NCBI GenBank assembly: GCA_902500775.1
Contig: CABVRZ010000017.1
Location: 1 to 64,000 of the forward strand
Direction of reading: 5' to 3'
Length of the DNA stretch: 64,000 nucleotides
Source of the DNA: an uncultured Nitrospira sp.
Lineage (GTDB): Bacteria; Nitrospirota; Nitrospiria; Nitrospirales; Nitrospiraceae
Below are positions 47,534 through 55,358 of the stretch, one piece after another. Under the pieces are notes generated by a model. The model saw nothing but the letters and a program-made list of their open reading frames with translations, searched no databases and was not told where the DNA came from. The translations under genes and the position numbers were made by a program. The first letter of the stretch is position 1, and each line of letters opens with the position of its first letter.

Positions 47534-48042
47534 TGGATTCGAGCACGCATCTATTGCGACTTCTAGAATCGAGTGATTTGAAGGATGTGGAGCTGGGTTT
47601 GCAAATACTAAGTAGGGAATTGAATGAAAGACCATCCAGAGAGGTCTTTGATAAGGCAAAATCGTTTCTGACTCATGCGAATGAAGACATCCAATCAGAA
47701 GCAATCTGGGCTCTCTGTTTACATTGGGGTGAAAAGGACACATTGCCCACTTTGTTATCCCTACTAGAATCGAGAAAGCTATCCCCATCTCTTGCAGAAA
47801 TGGTAGTGCGCTCTATTGGGAGATTGGGTGATGAGTATGCGGAGTTAAGGTCAAAGGTTACAAAGATCTTATTAAAAGTGTTGCGGAGTGAGGGTTATTC
47901 TCCTGTTGCACGAGGGATCGCTTATCTTGACTGTCGCAAAATTGCTGGATATTTAACAGTGAGCGAGTACGCAAGTTCTCCGCAGGACATCAATCGACTC
48001 GAAGTTGATTGGGAATGGGTGAAGACTTTGGCGAGTGACTAA
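47533..48042 (+). CDS. HEAT-repeat-like protein, candidate immunity protein
   Basis: A 169-aa protein whose ATG shares a base with the stop of the RHS gene (TAATG), so it is translationally coupled. It is helical, with HEAT-like repeats: LLESSDLKDVELGLQILSRELNE, HANEDIQSEAIWALCLHWGEKDTLPTLLSLLES, EMVVRSIGRLGDEYAELRSKV. It is clearly AT-richer than the RHS core. Small HEAT-like proteins directly after toxin tips are common immunity proteins; here that is inference from position and architecture. Confidence 0.7.
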   Translation: MDSSTHLLRLLESSDLKDVELGLQILSRELNERPSREVFDKAKSFLTHANEDIQSEAIWALCLHWGEKDTLPTLLSLLESRKLSPSLAEMVVRSIGRLGDEYAELRSKVTKILLKVLRSEGYSPVARGIAYLDCRKIAGYLTVSEYASSPQDINRLEVDWEWVKTLASD

Positions 48043-48075
48043 TTGTCTTGGAGCGCAGGTTTACACCCACCACCT

Positions 48076-48163
48076 TCCACCTTCGCCTACGACAGCCGGA
48101 ACCGACTGATCTCCACCACCGATCCGCTGGGCAAGGGTGAGTCGTACACCTACGATGGGAACT
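48076..48163 (+). pseudogene. Orphan YD-repeat fragment
   Basis: About 88 bp encode TFAYDSRNRLISTTDPLGKGESYTYDG, closely similar at DNA level to 45645-45733 in the first RHS gene. It has no start or stop of its own and runs straight into the TGTCC/GGACA hairpin at 48163. It is the stub of another RHS copy. Confidence 0.75.
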
Positions 48164-48182
48164 GTCCCGTCCGCGCGGACAG
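48163..48182. repeat. REP-like palindrome, copy 1
   Basis: TGTCCCGTCCGCGCGGACAG, with the perfect inner palindrome GTCCGCGCGGAC. The identical 20 bases occur at 53638-53657. It sits at the edge of an RHS fragment and 78 bases before a REP-associated transposase gene. Confidence 0.75.
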
Positions 48183-48194
48183 AGCTCATAGAGT

Positions 48195-49118
48195 GGGGTC
48201 AGATTTTGAACTATGCTGACTCCTGCGGTAGAGTGATGCCATGGCCCGTCCCCTCCGGCTCGAATATCCCGGCGCGCTGTACCACGTCACCGCCCGCGGC
48301 AACGCGCGACAAGACATCTTCCTGCAGGACGAGGACCGGCCGCGGTTCCTACGTGTGCTCGAGCAGGTCGTGGCCCGGTGTCATCTCCTGCTGCATGCGT
48401 ATTGTCTGATGGACAACCACTTTCATCTGGTCGTCGAAACCCCTGACGCCAATCTGTCGAAGGCCATGCGCCAGCTCAACGGCGTTTATACCCAAGCCTT
48501 CAACCGCCGACACCAACGGGTGGGCCATGTGCTCCAAGGCCGGTTCAAGGCGATCCTCGTGGACCGGGACAACTATCTCCTCGAACTCTGCCGGTACGTC
48601 GTCCTCAACCCGGTGCGGGCTCGGCTCACCAGAGAACCGGACACCTATCTCTGGTCCAGCTACCGAGCGACTGCGGGGCTGGTCCCACCATCGGCTGGTC
48701 TCACGGTCGACTGGCTGCTCTCTCAGTTTGGCCGCCAGCGGGCAGCGGCGCACAGGAAGTATCGGGCATTCGTGGCCGAGGGCATTGGGCAGGACTCCCC
48801 CTGGGGGCAGGTGCAGGGCCAAGTGTTGCTCGGGAGCGAACGGTTCGTTGAGCGCTTGCTGTCCAGCCTCCGGGACAAGCGGCCCTTCACCGAGATTCCC
48901 CGCCAGCAACGGTTTGCTGGCCGCCCGTCGCTCCACCAATTATTTCCAGCCCGGTCCCGGACCGATCGCACCCAACGCAATAAGGCGATCCGCCGGGCCC
49001 ACGGAGAACATGGCTATAGTTTGTCGGAGATCGGGCGAGCCGTCGGCCTGCATTATTCGGCGATCAGCCGCATCGTGAATCCGAAAGAACAGTGATGCAC
49101 AATTCAAGATCTGACCCT
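48195..49118 (+). mobile_element. RAYT element bounded by inverted repeats
   Basis: GGGGTCAGATTTTGAACTAT at 48195-48214 is inverted at 49099-49118 with about 16 of 20 matches. Between them lies a single REP-associated tyrosine transposase gene. The pair probably marks the ends of a mobilised unit of about 0.92 kb. No target duplication was recognised. Confidence 0.65.
48241..49095 (+). CDS. REP-associated tyrosine transposase (TnpA_REP/RAYT, Y1 HUH family)
   Basis: A 284-aa protein. It begins MARPLRLEYPGALYHVTARGN, the usual start of this family. The HUH metal motif is NHFHLVVE near 60. The catalytic Tyr region is RQLNGVYTQAFNRRHQRVGHVLQGRFKAILVD near 80-110, followed by YVVLNPVRARL. The C-terminal segment HGYSLSEIGRAVGLHYSAISRIV is a helix-turn-helix of the DnaA/Fis style. 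These enzymes cut and move REP palindromes; several REP-like hairpins lie nearby. Confidence 0.92.
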   Translation: MARPLRLEYPGALYHVTARGNARQDIFLQDEDRPRFLRVLEQVVARCHLLLHAYCLMDNHFHLVVETPDANLSKAMRQLNGVYTQAFNRRHQRVGHVLQGRFKAILVDRDNYLLELCRYVVLNPVRARLTREPDTYLWSSYRATAGLVPPSAGLTVDWLLSQFGRQRAAAHRKYRAFVAEGIGQDSPWGQVQGQVLLGSERFVERLLSSLRDKRPFTEIPRQQRFAGRPSLHQLFPARSRTDRTQRNKAIRRAHGEHGYSLSEIGRAVGLHYSAISRIVNPKEQ

Positions 49119-49184
49119 AAATTGTCTTCTCTAAATTGTCTTCCTTGTGTGGGAACCCTGGTCCAGAAACAGGGTGTGGGTGTG

Positions 49185-50207
49185 ATGCCAATAAGGAATG
49201 AGATCAATCTTAAGTGCCGTGGCATTTCCTTAGTCATTGGTTTGCTCTGTCTGAGCTCTGTCATAGGGCTTAATTCTTTTGCTGGCCAGAGAAAAGTTAC
49301 ACCATGGTCAGAGATTTCTCCTCCCGTAGACGAACTTATCCGCAGCGGCCGCTATGAACAGGCAGTGGAAAACGCCAAACAAGAAGCCAAACGCGCTGAA
49401 GCAAAATGGGGGAATACCAGTCTAGAATCATCTATAGCGCTAAGTCAGCTTGGCAGGGTTTATCAAGCCCTCAATCGGTTTGATGAGGCAGTTGTAGAAT
49501 ATGAGCGCTCCCTGAAAATCAGAAAAGCGTTATTTGGGGCGAGTGATGTGAGTGTAGCCGTGTCTCTACTGGACCTCGCTGATACGTATCGGGAAGCGGG
49601 ACAATACTCTCGCGCGCACACATTTTACGAGCAAGCCTTAGACGCAATGGAGAAGGCAAAGGGACCGATTCATCCAGATGTCGCTGTGGTGCTCCATAAT
49701 TTTTCGATGCTATGGAATTTTCAGCTCAATGCTGGCGAGTCCGAGGCCTTGATTAAGCGTGCAATCGCAATTCGAGAAAAAAGCCGAGATCAGAATCACT
49801 ACGATTTGGTGGGAAGCCTTGCTTTGCAGGGTCAGATCTTTGAACAACAGGGCAAGTACTCGGAGGCGAGAGCTTCCTACGATAAAGCGCTCAAGATCAT
49901 GGACGGTGCCCAATTGAGCCAAGACTATACTGCAGGAATGTTGTCCTTTGCGATTGGAAATCTTGAAGGTAGAAGGAGAAATTACCAAGACGCCGATCGA
50001 TTCTATGGGAAATCCCTGAAAATATTAGAAGCGATTTCAGGTACTGAATCTCCTGTTTTAGTTCCTATCTTGCAGAATCGCGCAAATATTCTCCGAAAGT
50101 TGAACCGCCCAAAAGAGGCGAAAGAAACAGAATCTAGAGCGGATGCATTGCTCAAATATTACAATGAGAATAACGCCATGGTTCCGTCGGCCCCACCAGC
50201 TAGATGA
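49185..50207 (+). CDS. Exported TPR protein within the RHS island
   Basis: A 340-aa protein. A hydrophobic N-terminal segment (GISLVIGLLCLSSVIGLNSFAG) looks like a signal peptide. The rest is kinesin-light-chain-type TPR: LGRVYQALNRFDEAVVEYERSLKIRKALFG, LADTYREAGQYSRAHTFYEQALDAMEKAKG, YSEARASYDKALKI. ATG 49185 keeps the signal; a GTG at 49092 would add 31 residues from transposon sequence. It is AT-richer than the RHS cores. It lies between the transposase and the second RHS module; its link to either is unknown. Confidence 0.75.
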   Translation: MPIRNEINLKCRGISLVIGLLCLSSVIGLNSFAGQRKVTPWSEISPPVDELIRSGRYEQAVENAKQEAKRAEAKWGNTSLESSIALSQLGRVYQALNRFDEAVVEYERSLKIRKALFGASDVSVAVSLLDLADTYREAGQYSRAHTFYEQALDAMEKAKGPIHPDVAVVLHNFSMLWNFQLNAGESEALIKRAIAIREKSRDQNHYDLVGSLALQGQIFEQQGKYSEARASYDKALKIMDGAQLSQDYTAGMLSFAIGNLEGRRRNYQDADRFYGKSLKILEAISGTESPVLVPILQNRANILRKLNRPKEAKETESRADALLKYYNENNAMVPSAPPAR

Positions 50208-50400
50208 AGCTTTTTCAAGCAACGCAGACCACGCACCGAGTAGATGGGGTCGGTTCTTGACTTTGCATCACTGCCAACTCTCCACTCTTGTAAACCCCTT
50301 CGTTGCTGCTACAATCCCGTCTCATGTCCGATGTCTGCTCACCCGGTCTGCCACGAAACGGACATCAGGGTTCAGTCTTAACCTACGACGATCGTGCAGA
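50208..50400. other. Gap before the second RHS module, with transposon-like ends
   Basis: About 190 bp without a gene. It contains GGGGTCGGTTCTTGACTTTGC near 50248, which resembles the RAYT element end. It also has a 7-bp inverted repeat ATGTCCG/CGGACAT at 50324-50330 and 50359-50365. It looks like scar sequence of the REP/RAYT system. Confidence 0.45.
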
Positions 50401-51706
50401 GGGGTTCAGGTATGATCCCGCTTCGCAAGTCACCACCATTCTCCATCAGCTGGGGGCCAGCGGCCCCACGATCAACCAAGCGGCCTACACCTACAATGGC
50501 CTCGGCAATCGGGAGAGCTTGACGGATCGCCGTGGCATCCAAAACTTCGGGTACGACAATCTTGATCGGTTGACGAGTGCGTCTCACCCCTTGTTAGGAA
50601 CGGCTCAGGCATTCGCCTATGACGCGGTCGGAAATAGGACCACGGCAGGCAACGTGACGAACGCGGGCAATCAACTCACCGCCGATGCCACTCATAGTTA
50701 TCAATACGACGACAACGGGAACTTGACCCGCAAGACGCTGCTCGCGACGGGGAACTATACCCAGTACAGCTATGATGCGGAGAATCGATTGATCAAAGTC
50801 GAAGACTTCGTGGCAGGGAATCCCACCGCCGCCTTCACGAGCACGTATCGCTATGACGGCCTCGGGCGCCGCATCGAGAAAGTGGCGAACGGCCAGACCA
50901 AGCGCTACATCTACGACGGCGAGGATATTCTCCTAGAATACGATGGCAGCAACGTGCTGCAAGCCAGATACACGCATGGCCCAGGCATCGATGAGCCGAT
51001 TGCCGTCACCAAAGGCAGCAGCACGTTCTTCTATCATCAGGATGGCTTGGGTTCCGTCACCGACCTCACCGATGCTGCAGGCGCGACGGCCAAGAGCTAC
51101 AGCTACGACGCCTACGGAAATATCCTCGAATCGCCGGGGACCATTGAGCAGCCGTATACGTATACAGGGAGAGAATTCGATGCAGAAAGCGGGCTGTACT
51201 ACTACCGAGCGCGGTATTACGATCCAACGACAGGGAGGTTTTTACAGAAAGACCCCGTGAGCATTTCCGATGATATAAATGTCTATCGATTTGTCAGGAA
51301 TAATCCACCAACGGCGATTGACTCATGGGGGCTTGATTATCAGCACGTGCCAGGAGGGCCATATCACCCACCTCAGGGCGTGAGCATCCGATGCAAGGGT
51401 ACTGATCCCTGCCCAGTATTGAAGTGGAAAATTGAGGAGTACCGAAAAACCATAGCATCCCATTTGCAATTTCCAAATCATGACCAAGAGGAAATTGTGA
51501 ATTTGGCAAAGGGATTAGCCAGATGCTTCAAATTCTATAACGAGAAGAAATGTGATAATTGCGACAAAGATCCGACTCCCGATCATCAACCGCAAGGTAG
51601 TTCTGGTCCAGTTCTCAGCCCTGATCAACGGCAGCAATTGGCACGCAATGCCGCCGTGTGGGCAACGATTCTGACTACGCTTGCGGCCGTCGCATTTGCC
51701 TTCTAA
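50401..51706 (+). CDS. 5'-truncated RHS module with different C-terminal tip
   Basis: RHS similarity starts abruptly at GGTTCAGG (50401), encoding FRYDPASQVTTILHQL. It then follows the first RHS gene through the core end (YYDPTTGRFLQKDP at about residue 280 of the module). The open frame can be extended to TTG 50303, but there is no ribosome site. The tip reads NNPPTAIDSWGLDYQHVPGGPYHPPQGVSIRCKGTDPCP, then KIEEYRKTIASHLQFPNHDQEEIVNLAKGLARC, and ends in a hydrophobic segment (TILTTLAAVAFAF). The tip resembles a common RHS tip (GPYHPPxGV) but its activity is unknown to me. It may be silent until recombined onto a full gene. Confidence 0.75.
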
Positions 51707-51713
51707 CAGATGT

Positions 51714-52514
51714 ATGAGTGACGAATCTCAAGTGTTGTTAAATGCGATAGTGGCAGGACAGTTGACTACTGTTGCTGACCTGCTCAAAAGAGGAGTTCCG
51801 CCGGATGCTTGTAATCAGGAAGGGGGCACGGCGTTGATGCAGGCAGCGAAAGAGCACCAGACTGAAATAGTACGCACTTTATTGCGGCACGGGGCTAAAG
51901 TTGAACTTACTGATATACATGGATGGACCGCATTGAAATATGCATCCAGTCGAGGTTGCATTGAAATCATGCGTCTGTTACTCGAAGCAGGGGGAAATGT
52001 GAATCACCAGGCAGAGAACGTGATGACATTTTCTGGCTGGACAGCATTGATGCACGCGGCAGCTAGTGGCCAAAGAGAGTCTTGTGCGTTGCTTTTGAAG
52101 CAAGGAGCTGATGTCGAAGCCAAAGACAGCGAAAGTGAAACGGCTCTCATGAAAGCGGCGGGGGCTGGCCATTTGGAATGCCTGAAGGTCTTAGTAGCGA
52201 GAGGCGCCAACATACATGCAAGAGATGTGGATGGGGAAACACCTTTATGGAAAGCCACCTTTAACGGCCATAGTGAAAGTGTTGTATTGTTGTTGGATGG
52301 CGGCGCAGAAGTGAACACAAGAAATTCTGTGGGCCAGACCGCATTGTTTTGGGCTGCTCAATTAGGTTTTACGATGGTGGCTAAACAACTGTTAAACCGC
52401 GGTGCTGATGTTACTGCCAAAACTGATAATGGTCAAACTGCGTTAAGTGCTGCTCAACTTAAAGGTCACAGCGAAATAGTTGTACTACTCAAAGCGGCTG
52501 GCGCTAAGTCTTGA
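51714..52514 (+). CDS. Ankyrin-repeat protein, candidate immunity protein
   Basis: A 266-aa protein of about seven ankyrin repeats: TALMQAAKEHQTEIVRTLLRHGAKVELTD, TALKYASSRGCIEIMRLLLEAGGNVNHQ, TALMKAAGAGHLECLKVLVARGANIHARD, TALFWAAQLGFTMVAKQLLNRGADVTAK. ATG 51714 is 8 bases after the stop of the second RHS module. It is AT-richer than the RHS core. Ankyrin proteins occur as immunity proteins in polymorphic toxin loci; position supports that here, but it is inference. Confidence 0.8.
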   Translation: MSDESQVLLNAIVAGQLTTVADLLKRGVPPDACNQEGGTALMQAAKEHQTEIVRTLLRHGAKVELTDIHGWTALKYASSRGCIEIMRLLLEAGGNVNHQAENVMTFSGWTALMHAAASGQRESCALLLKQGADVEAKDSESETALMKAAGAGHLECLKVLVARGANIHARDVDGETPLWKATFNGHSESVVLLLDGGAEVNTRNSVGQTALFWAAQLGFTMVAKQLLNRGADVTAKTDNGQTALSAAQLKGHSEIVVLLKAAGAKS

Positions 52515-52557
52515 ATCGTTCCCCACGCACAGGCCTTGACGAGCCTCAACCGGCGCA

Positions 52558-53695
52558 GGGGTTCACCTATGATCCCGCTTCGCAAGTGACCAATATCCTC
52601 CATCAACTCACGGCCACCTCGACGCAGATCAATAAGGCGGAGTACGGGTACAACGGCGTAGGGAATCGGACTAGCCTCACCGACAGACGCGGGCCGCAGA
52701 CCTTCGGGTATGACACCCTCGATCGGCTCACCAGTGCGAGCCATCCGCTCCTCGCCGCGCCGCAAGCCTTCGCGTACGATCCGGTTGGCAACCGGACCAC
52801 GACAGGCAATGTGACGAACGCGGGGAATCAGCTCACGGCGGATGCGACGCACAGCTACCAATATGACGATAATGGGAACCTCACGAGAAAGACGTTGCTC
52901 GCCACCGGCAACTACACCCAGTACACCTATGATGCGGAGAATCGGTTGACGAAGGTGGAAGACTTCGTCGCCGGGAATCCGACAGCGGCCTTTACGAGCA
53001 CCTATCGCTATGATGGGCTCGGGCGGCGCATTGAAAAAGTTGCCAACGGGCAGACGAAACGCTACATCTACGACGGCGAGGATATTCTCTTAGAATACGA
53101 CGGCAGCAATGTCTTGCAGGCAAGGTACACCCACGGCCCCGGCATCGATGAGCCGATTGCCGTGACCAAGGGTAGTTCGACGTACTTCTATCACCAGGAC
53201 GGCCTGGGCACGGTCACGGATCTTACGGACTCAACCGGCGCGACGGCGAAGAGCTACAGCTACGATGCGTATGGGACCATCGTCGATCAGACGGGGACCG
53301 TTGATCAGCCGTATACCTACACGGGTCGGGAGTTCGATGCGGAGAGCGGGCTGTACTACTACCGAGCAAGGTCTTATGAGTCGACTATCGGAAGCTTTTT
53401 AGAAAAGGATCCGATTGGGTTTAGAGGCGGAATCAATCTCTACCAGTATGTGAGAAGCAATCCGACTAACCGGATCGACCCATCAGGTACAACAGATAAC
53501 GCGTGTGCCTACTACAAGCGAAATTGTGAAGCGTCCGGCGGGCTATGCTTCTACGACTGCAAGACGGCACCCATCATGTGCCAAAATCCGTATGCCCTCC
53601 CAAGCTTGTGGTTCGTGCCAGTTGTTAACGTGAATTGTGTCCCGTCCGCGCGGACAGTAAAGGCTTCAGTGCCGAGTCGCTACCTCATTCCCTGA
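52558..53695 (+). CDS. Second 5'-truncated RHS module, tip cut by REP palindrome
   Basis: Similarity to the RHS core starts at GGGGTTCACC (52558), the same core position as the second module, encoding FTYDPASQVTNILHQL. The core ends with YYYRARSYESTIGSFLEKDPIGFRGGINLYQYVRSNPTNRIDPSG. The tip is short and Cys-rich (ACAYYKRNCEASGGLCFYDCKTAPIMC). Its last natural codons run into the REP-like palindrome at 53638, so the tip is truncated and no immunity gene follows. A TTG at 52511 is the longest start, but the module probably has no proper start. Confidence 0.7.
53638..53657. repeat. REP-like palindrome, copy 2
   Basis: Identical over 20 bases to 48163-48182. It lies inside the end of the third RHS frame and replaces the expected end of the tip. 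Confidence 0.75.
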
Positions 53696-53863
53696 CGAAT
53701 CCCGCCTCAGCCCCGTCTCGTCACCTGAATTCTGCTCCTGCCAGACTGATTCTTTCCGGTTGCAGCCTCCTCTTTTCTCTTGTCCACCTCATTTTGAGTA
53801 GACGTGTCCGCGATCCTCACGGACAGCGCTTACTCTGCACGTTCCTCCCCGCACACGCTCGTG
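53696..53863. other. Gap after the third RHS module with another hairpin
   Basis: No gene. TGTCCG at 53805-53810 and CGGACA at 53820-53825 form a further hairpin with the same arm sequence as the other REP-like elements in the island. Confidence 0.5.
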
Positions 53864-54215
53864 TCAGCCTGATGCATGCTGGTGGATGCTCCGTTCGGTT
53901 CCCGCCCGTGGCGCGAAGACATCGATCCCTGCCCAGACCTCGGCTGGCGTCCGGCCCCACAAATGGTCGTGCGGACGATCGTGGTTGTACCAGATGCGCA
54001 CATCCCACAGGGCGTCGGTGAAATCACGCCCATCCGCAATCGGCTCCGTCGCCAACGCCCGTTTCACCGTGCCAATGAACCGCTCGACACGCCCGTTCTG
54101 CCACGGACAACCAGGCTCTGTCCGTTGATGGCGGATCCCCAAGAGCCAGAGGCCCCATCGGAACAGCCGTGAGACGAACACGGCCCCATTGTCCGTCCGT
54201 ACGAATTGTGGCCGA
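53864..54215 (-). pseudogene. DDE integrase-core transposase fragment (C-terminal part)
   Basis: Minus-strand frame from about 54215 reads FVRTDNGAVFVSRLF, then RTEPGCPWQNGRVERFIGTVKRALA and VRIWYNHDRPHDHLWGRTPAEVWAGIDVF, ending at 53864. The DNGxxF and PxxNGxxERF-type motifs with the conserved Glu are those of rve-type transposases (IS3/IS481-like). The first part of the protein, including the first catalytic Asp, is missing. It is a dead fragment. Confidence 0.7.
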
Positions 54216-54475
54216 CATAGATCACAAACAGCATGAACAGGTCTTTCCCGACATCGTTTCTGATCGGCTTGGGAAGGAGGTAGGATCTGCGATGAGTATG
54301 ATGGGGGTGGGGTGTCGTTCCAGGAAAAATATGCCGCTCGCTGGGTAGAATTGTTCCTGGCTGGACGACTGCTTCATGCTGCAGCATGATGTTCGGCATG
54401 CTGCATTGTCGTCATTCTCCTACATTTCATTAGTTTTGGATTGTGCGATCTTGAAATGGGCAGGTGGATGACCTT
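54216..54475. other. Gap between transposase fragment and flgF promoter
   Basis: No gene. It contains the right copy of the 34-bp direct repeat and a small inverted repeat CTGCAGCAT/ATGTTCGGCATGCTGCA near 54378-54402. The flagellar sequence resumes close to the sigma-54 promoter at 54475. Confidence 0.5.
54320..54353. repeat. Right copy of the imperfect direct repeat flanking the RHS island
   Basis: Matches 45136-45169 at 29 of 34 positions by eye and is in the same orientation. The two copies bound about 9.2 kb that contains all RHS, RAYT and transposase material between fliA and flgF. Confidence 0.65.
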
Positions 54476-54491
54476 GGCATAAGGGTTGCTG
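54475..54491 (+). promoter_or_regulatory. Putative sigma-54 promoter of the flgF operon
   Basis: TTGGCATAAGGGTTGCTG has GG at 54476-54477 and GC at 54488-54489, with 12-base spacing. It matches TGGCAC-N5-TTGCA well. It lies 35 bases before the flgF ATG and downstream of the RHS island, so the second half of the flagellar cluster does not depend on read-through from fliA. Confidence 0.78.
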
Positions 54492-54524
54492 TCTTTGTGT
54501 CGGGACCAATAGGGAGTTGCTTCG

Positions 54525-55295
54525 ATGAATCGTGGTATCTATCCAATCCTCTCCGGTGCGTTGGCGCATGAACGGCGGATGCAAGTGTTCGCCAATAATA
54601 TGGCGAATGTGAATACGGCTGGCTTCAAGCAAGATGAACAGGCGTTCAAAGCTATTTTCCCCAAGTACCAAGCGGTCATTCCAGCGATCGGCCATAGTGG
54701 GGGATTAGCACAGCAAATTGTGGCCAGACCATTTGGAGCGACCGAACGTGCGTTCGTTGCACCGCACACGATGAAAACGACGTTCGAAGCCGGTCGCATC
54801 AGGCTGACCGGTAATCCGCTGGATCTCGCGATTCAGGGGAGAGGGTTTTTGGAAGTGGAGACGCCTCAAGGGGTTCGATACACCAGGAACGGCATGCTGT
54901 CATTGGACAACCAGCGCAGGTTAGTGAATGGACTGGGCTATCCTGTGATGGGAACGAAAGGGGAAATCAAGATTCCTCCAGGGAAGGTGGACATCACTCC
55001 CCAAGGCGATATCAGAGTGGATGATAAGCCTGTGACGACGATTAAAATTATGGATTTTCCAGAGGACGAGATGCCGGTCAAGTCCGCCGAAGGGCTCTTC
55101 GCCTCCGAGAAAGGCAAACCTGTCAAGAATCCGCAACTCTTGGCCGGACATATCGAGGAATCGAACGTCAACTCAATCGGTGAAATGGTGAAGATGATGG
55201 AAGGGATGCGGAGTTACGAGTCCGCTCAAAAATTCATTCAAACGATCGATCGCATGGCTGAACTGGCGATTCAAGACATCGGACGAGTCGCATGA
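54525..55295 (+). CDS. flgF: Flagellar basal-body rod protein FlgF
   Basis: A 256-aa proximal rod protein. The N-terminal motif is RRMQVFANNMANVNTAGFKQDEQAF, the central LAIQGRGFLEVETPQGVRYTRNGMLSLD, and the C-terminal EESNVNSIGEMVKMMEGMRSYESAQKFIQTIDRM. Shorter central domain than FlgG, as usual. First gene of the second flagellar block. Confidence 0.93.
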   Translation: MNRGIYPILSGALAHERRMQVFANNMANVNTAGFKQDEQAFKAIFPKYQAVIPAIGHSGGLAQQIVARPFGATERAFVAPHTMKTTFEAGRIRLTGNPLDLAIQGRGFLEVETPQGVRYTRNGMLSLDNQRRLVNGLGYPVMGTKGEIKIPPGKVDITPQGDIRVDDKPVTTIKIMDFPEDEMPVKSAEGLFASEKGKPVKNPQLLAGHIEESNVNSIGEMVKMMEGMRSYESAQKFIQTIDRMAELAIQDIGRVA

Positions 55296-55358
55296 AGACA
55301 GCGCGCACGTCATCGCCGGTAAGACCTGTATGAATCACCAACGTAAGGGAGAGTTACC

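Noticed and set aside
45194-53695. Repeated RHS segments as a CRISPR or tandem satellite
   Set aside because: Repeats are long, protein-coding YD repeats and module copies, not short repeats with regular spacers.
53817-54181. Plus-strand frames opposite the transposase fragment
   Set aside because: They are antisense shadows; only the minus-strand frame has integrase-core motifs.
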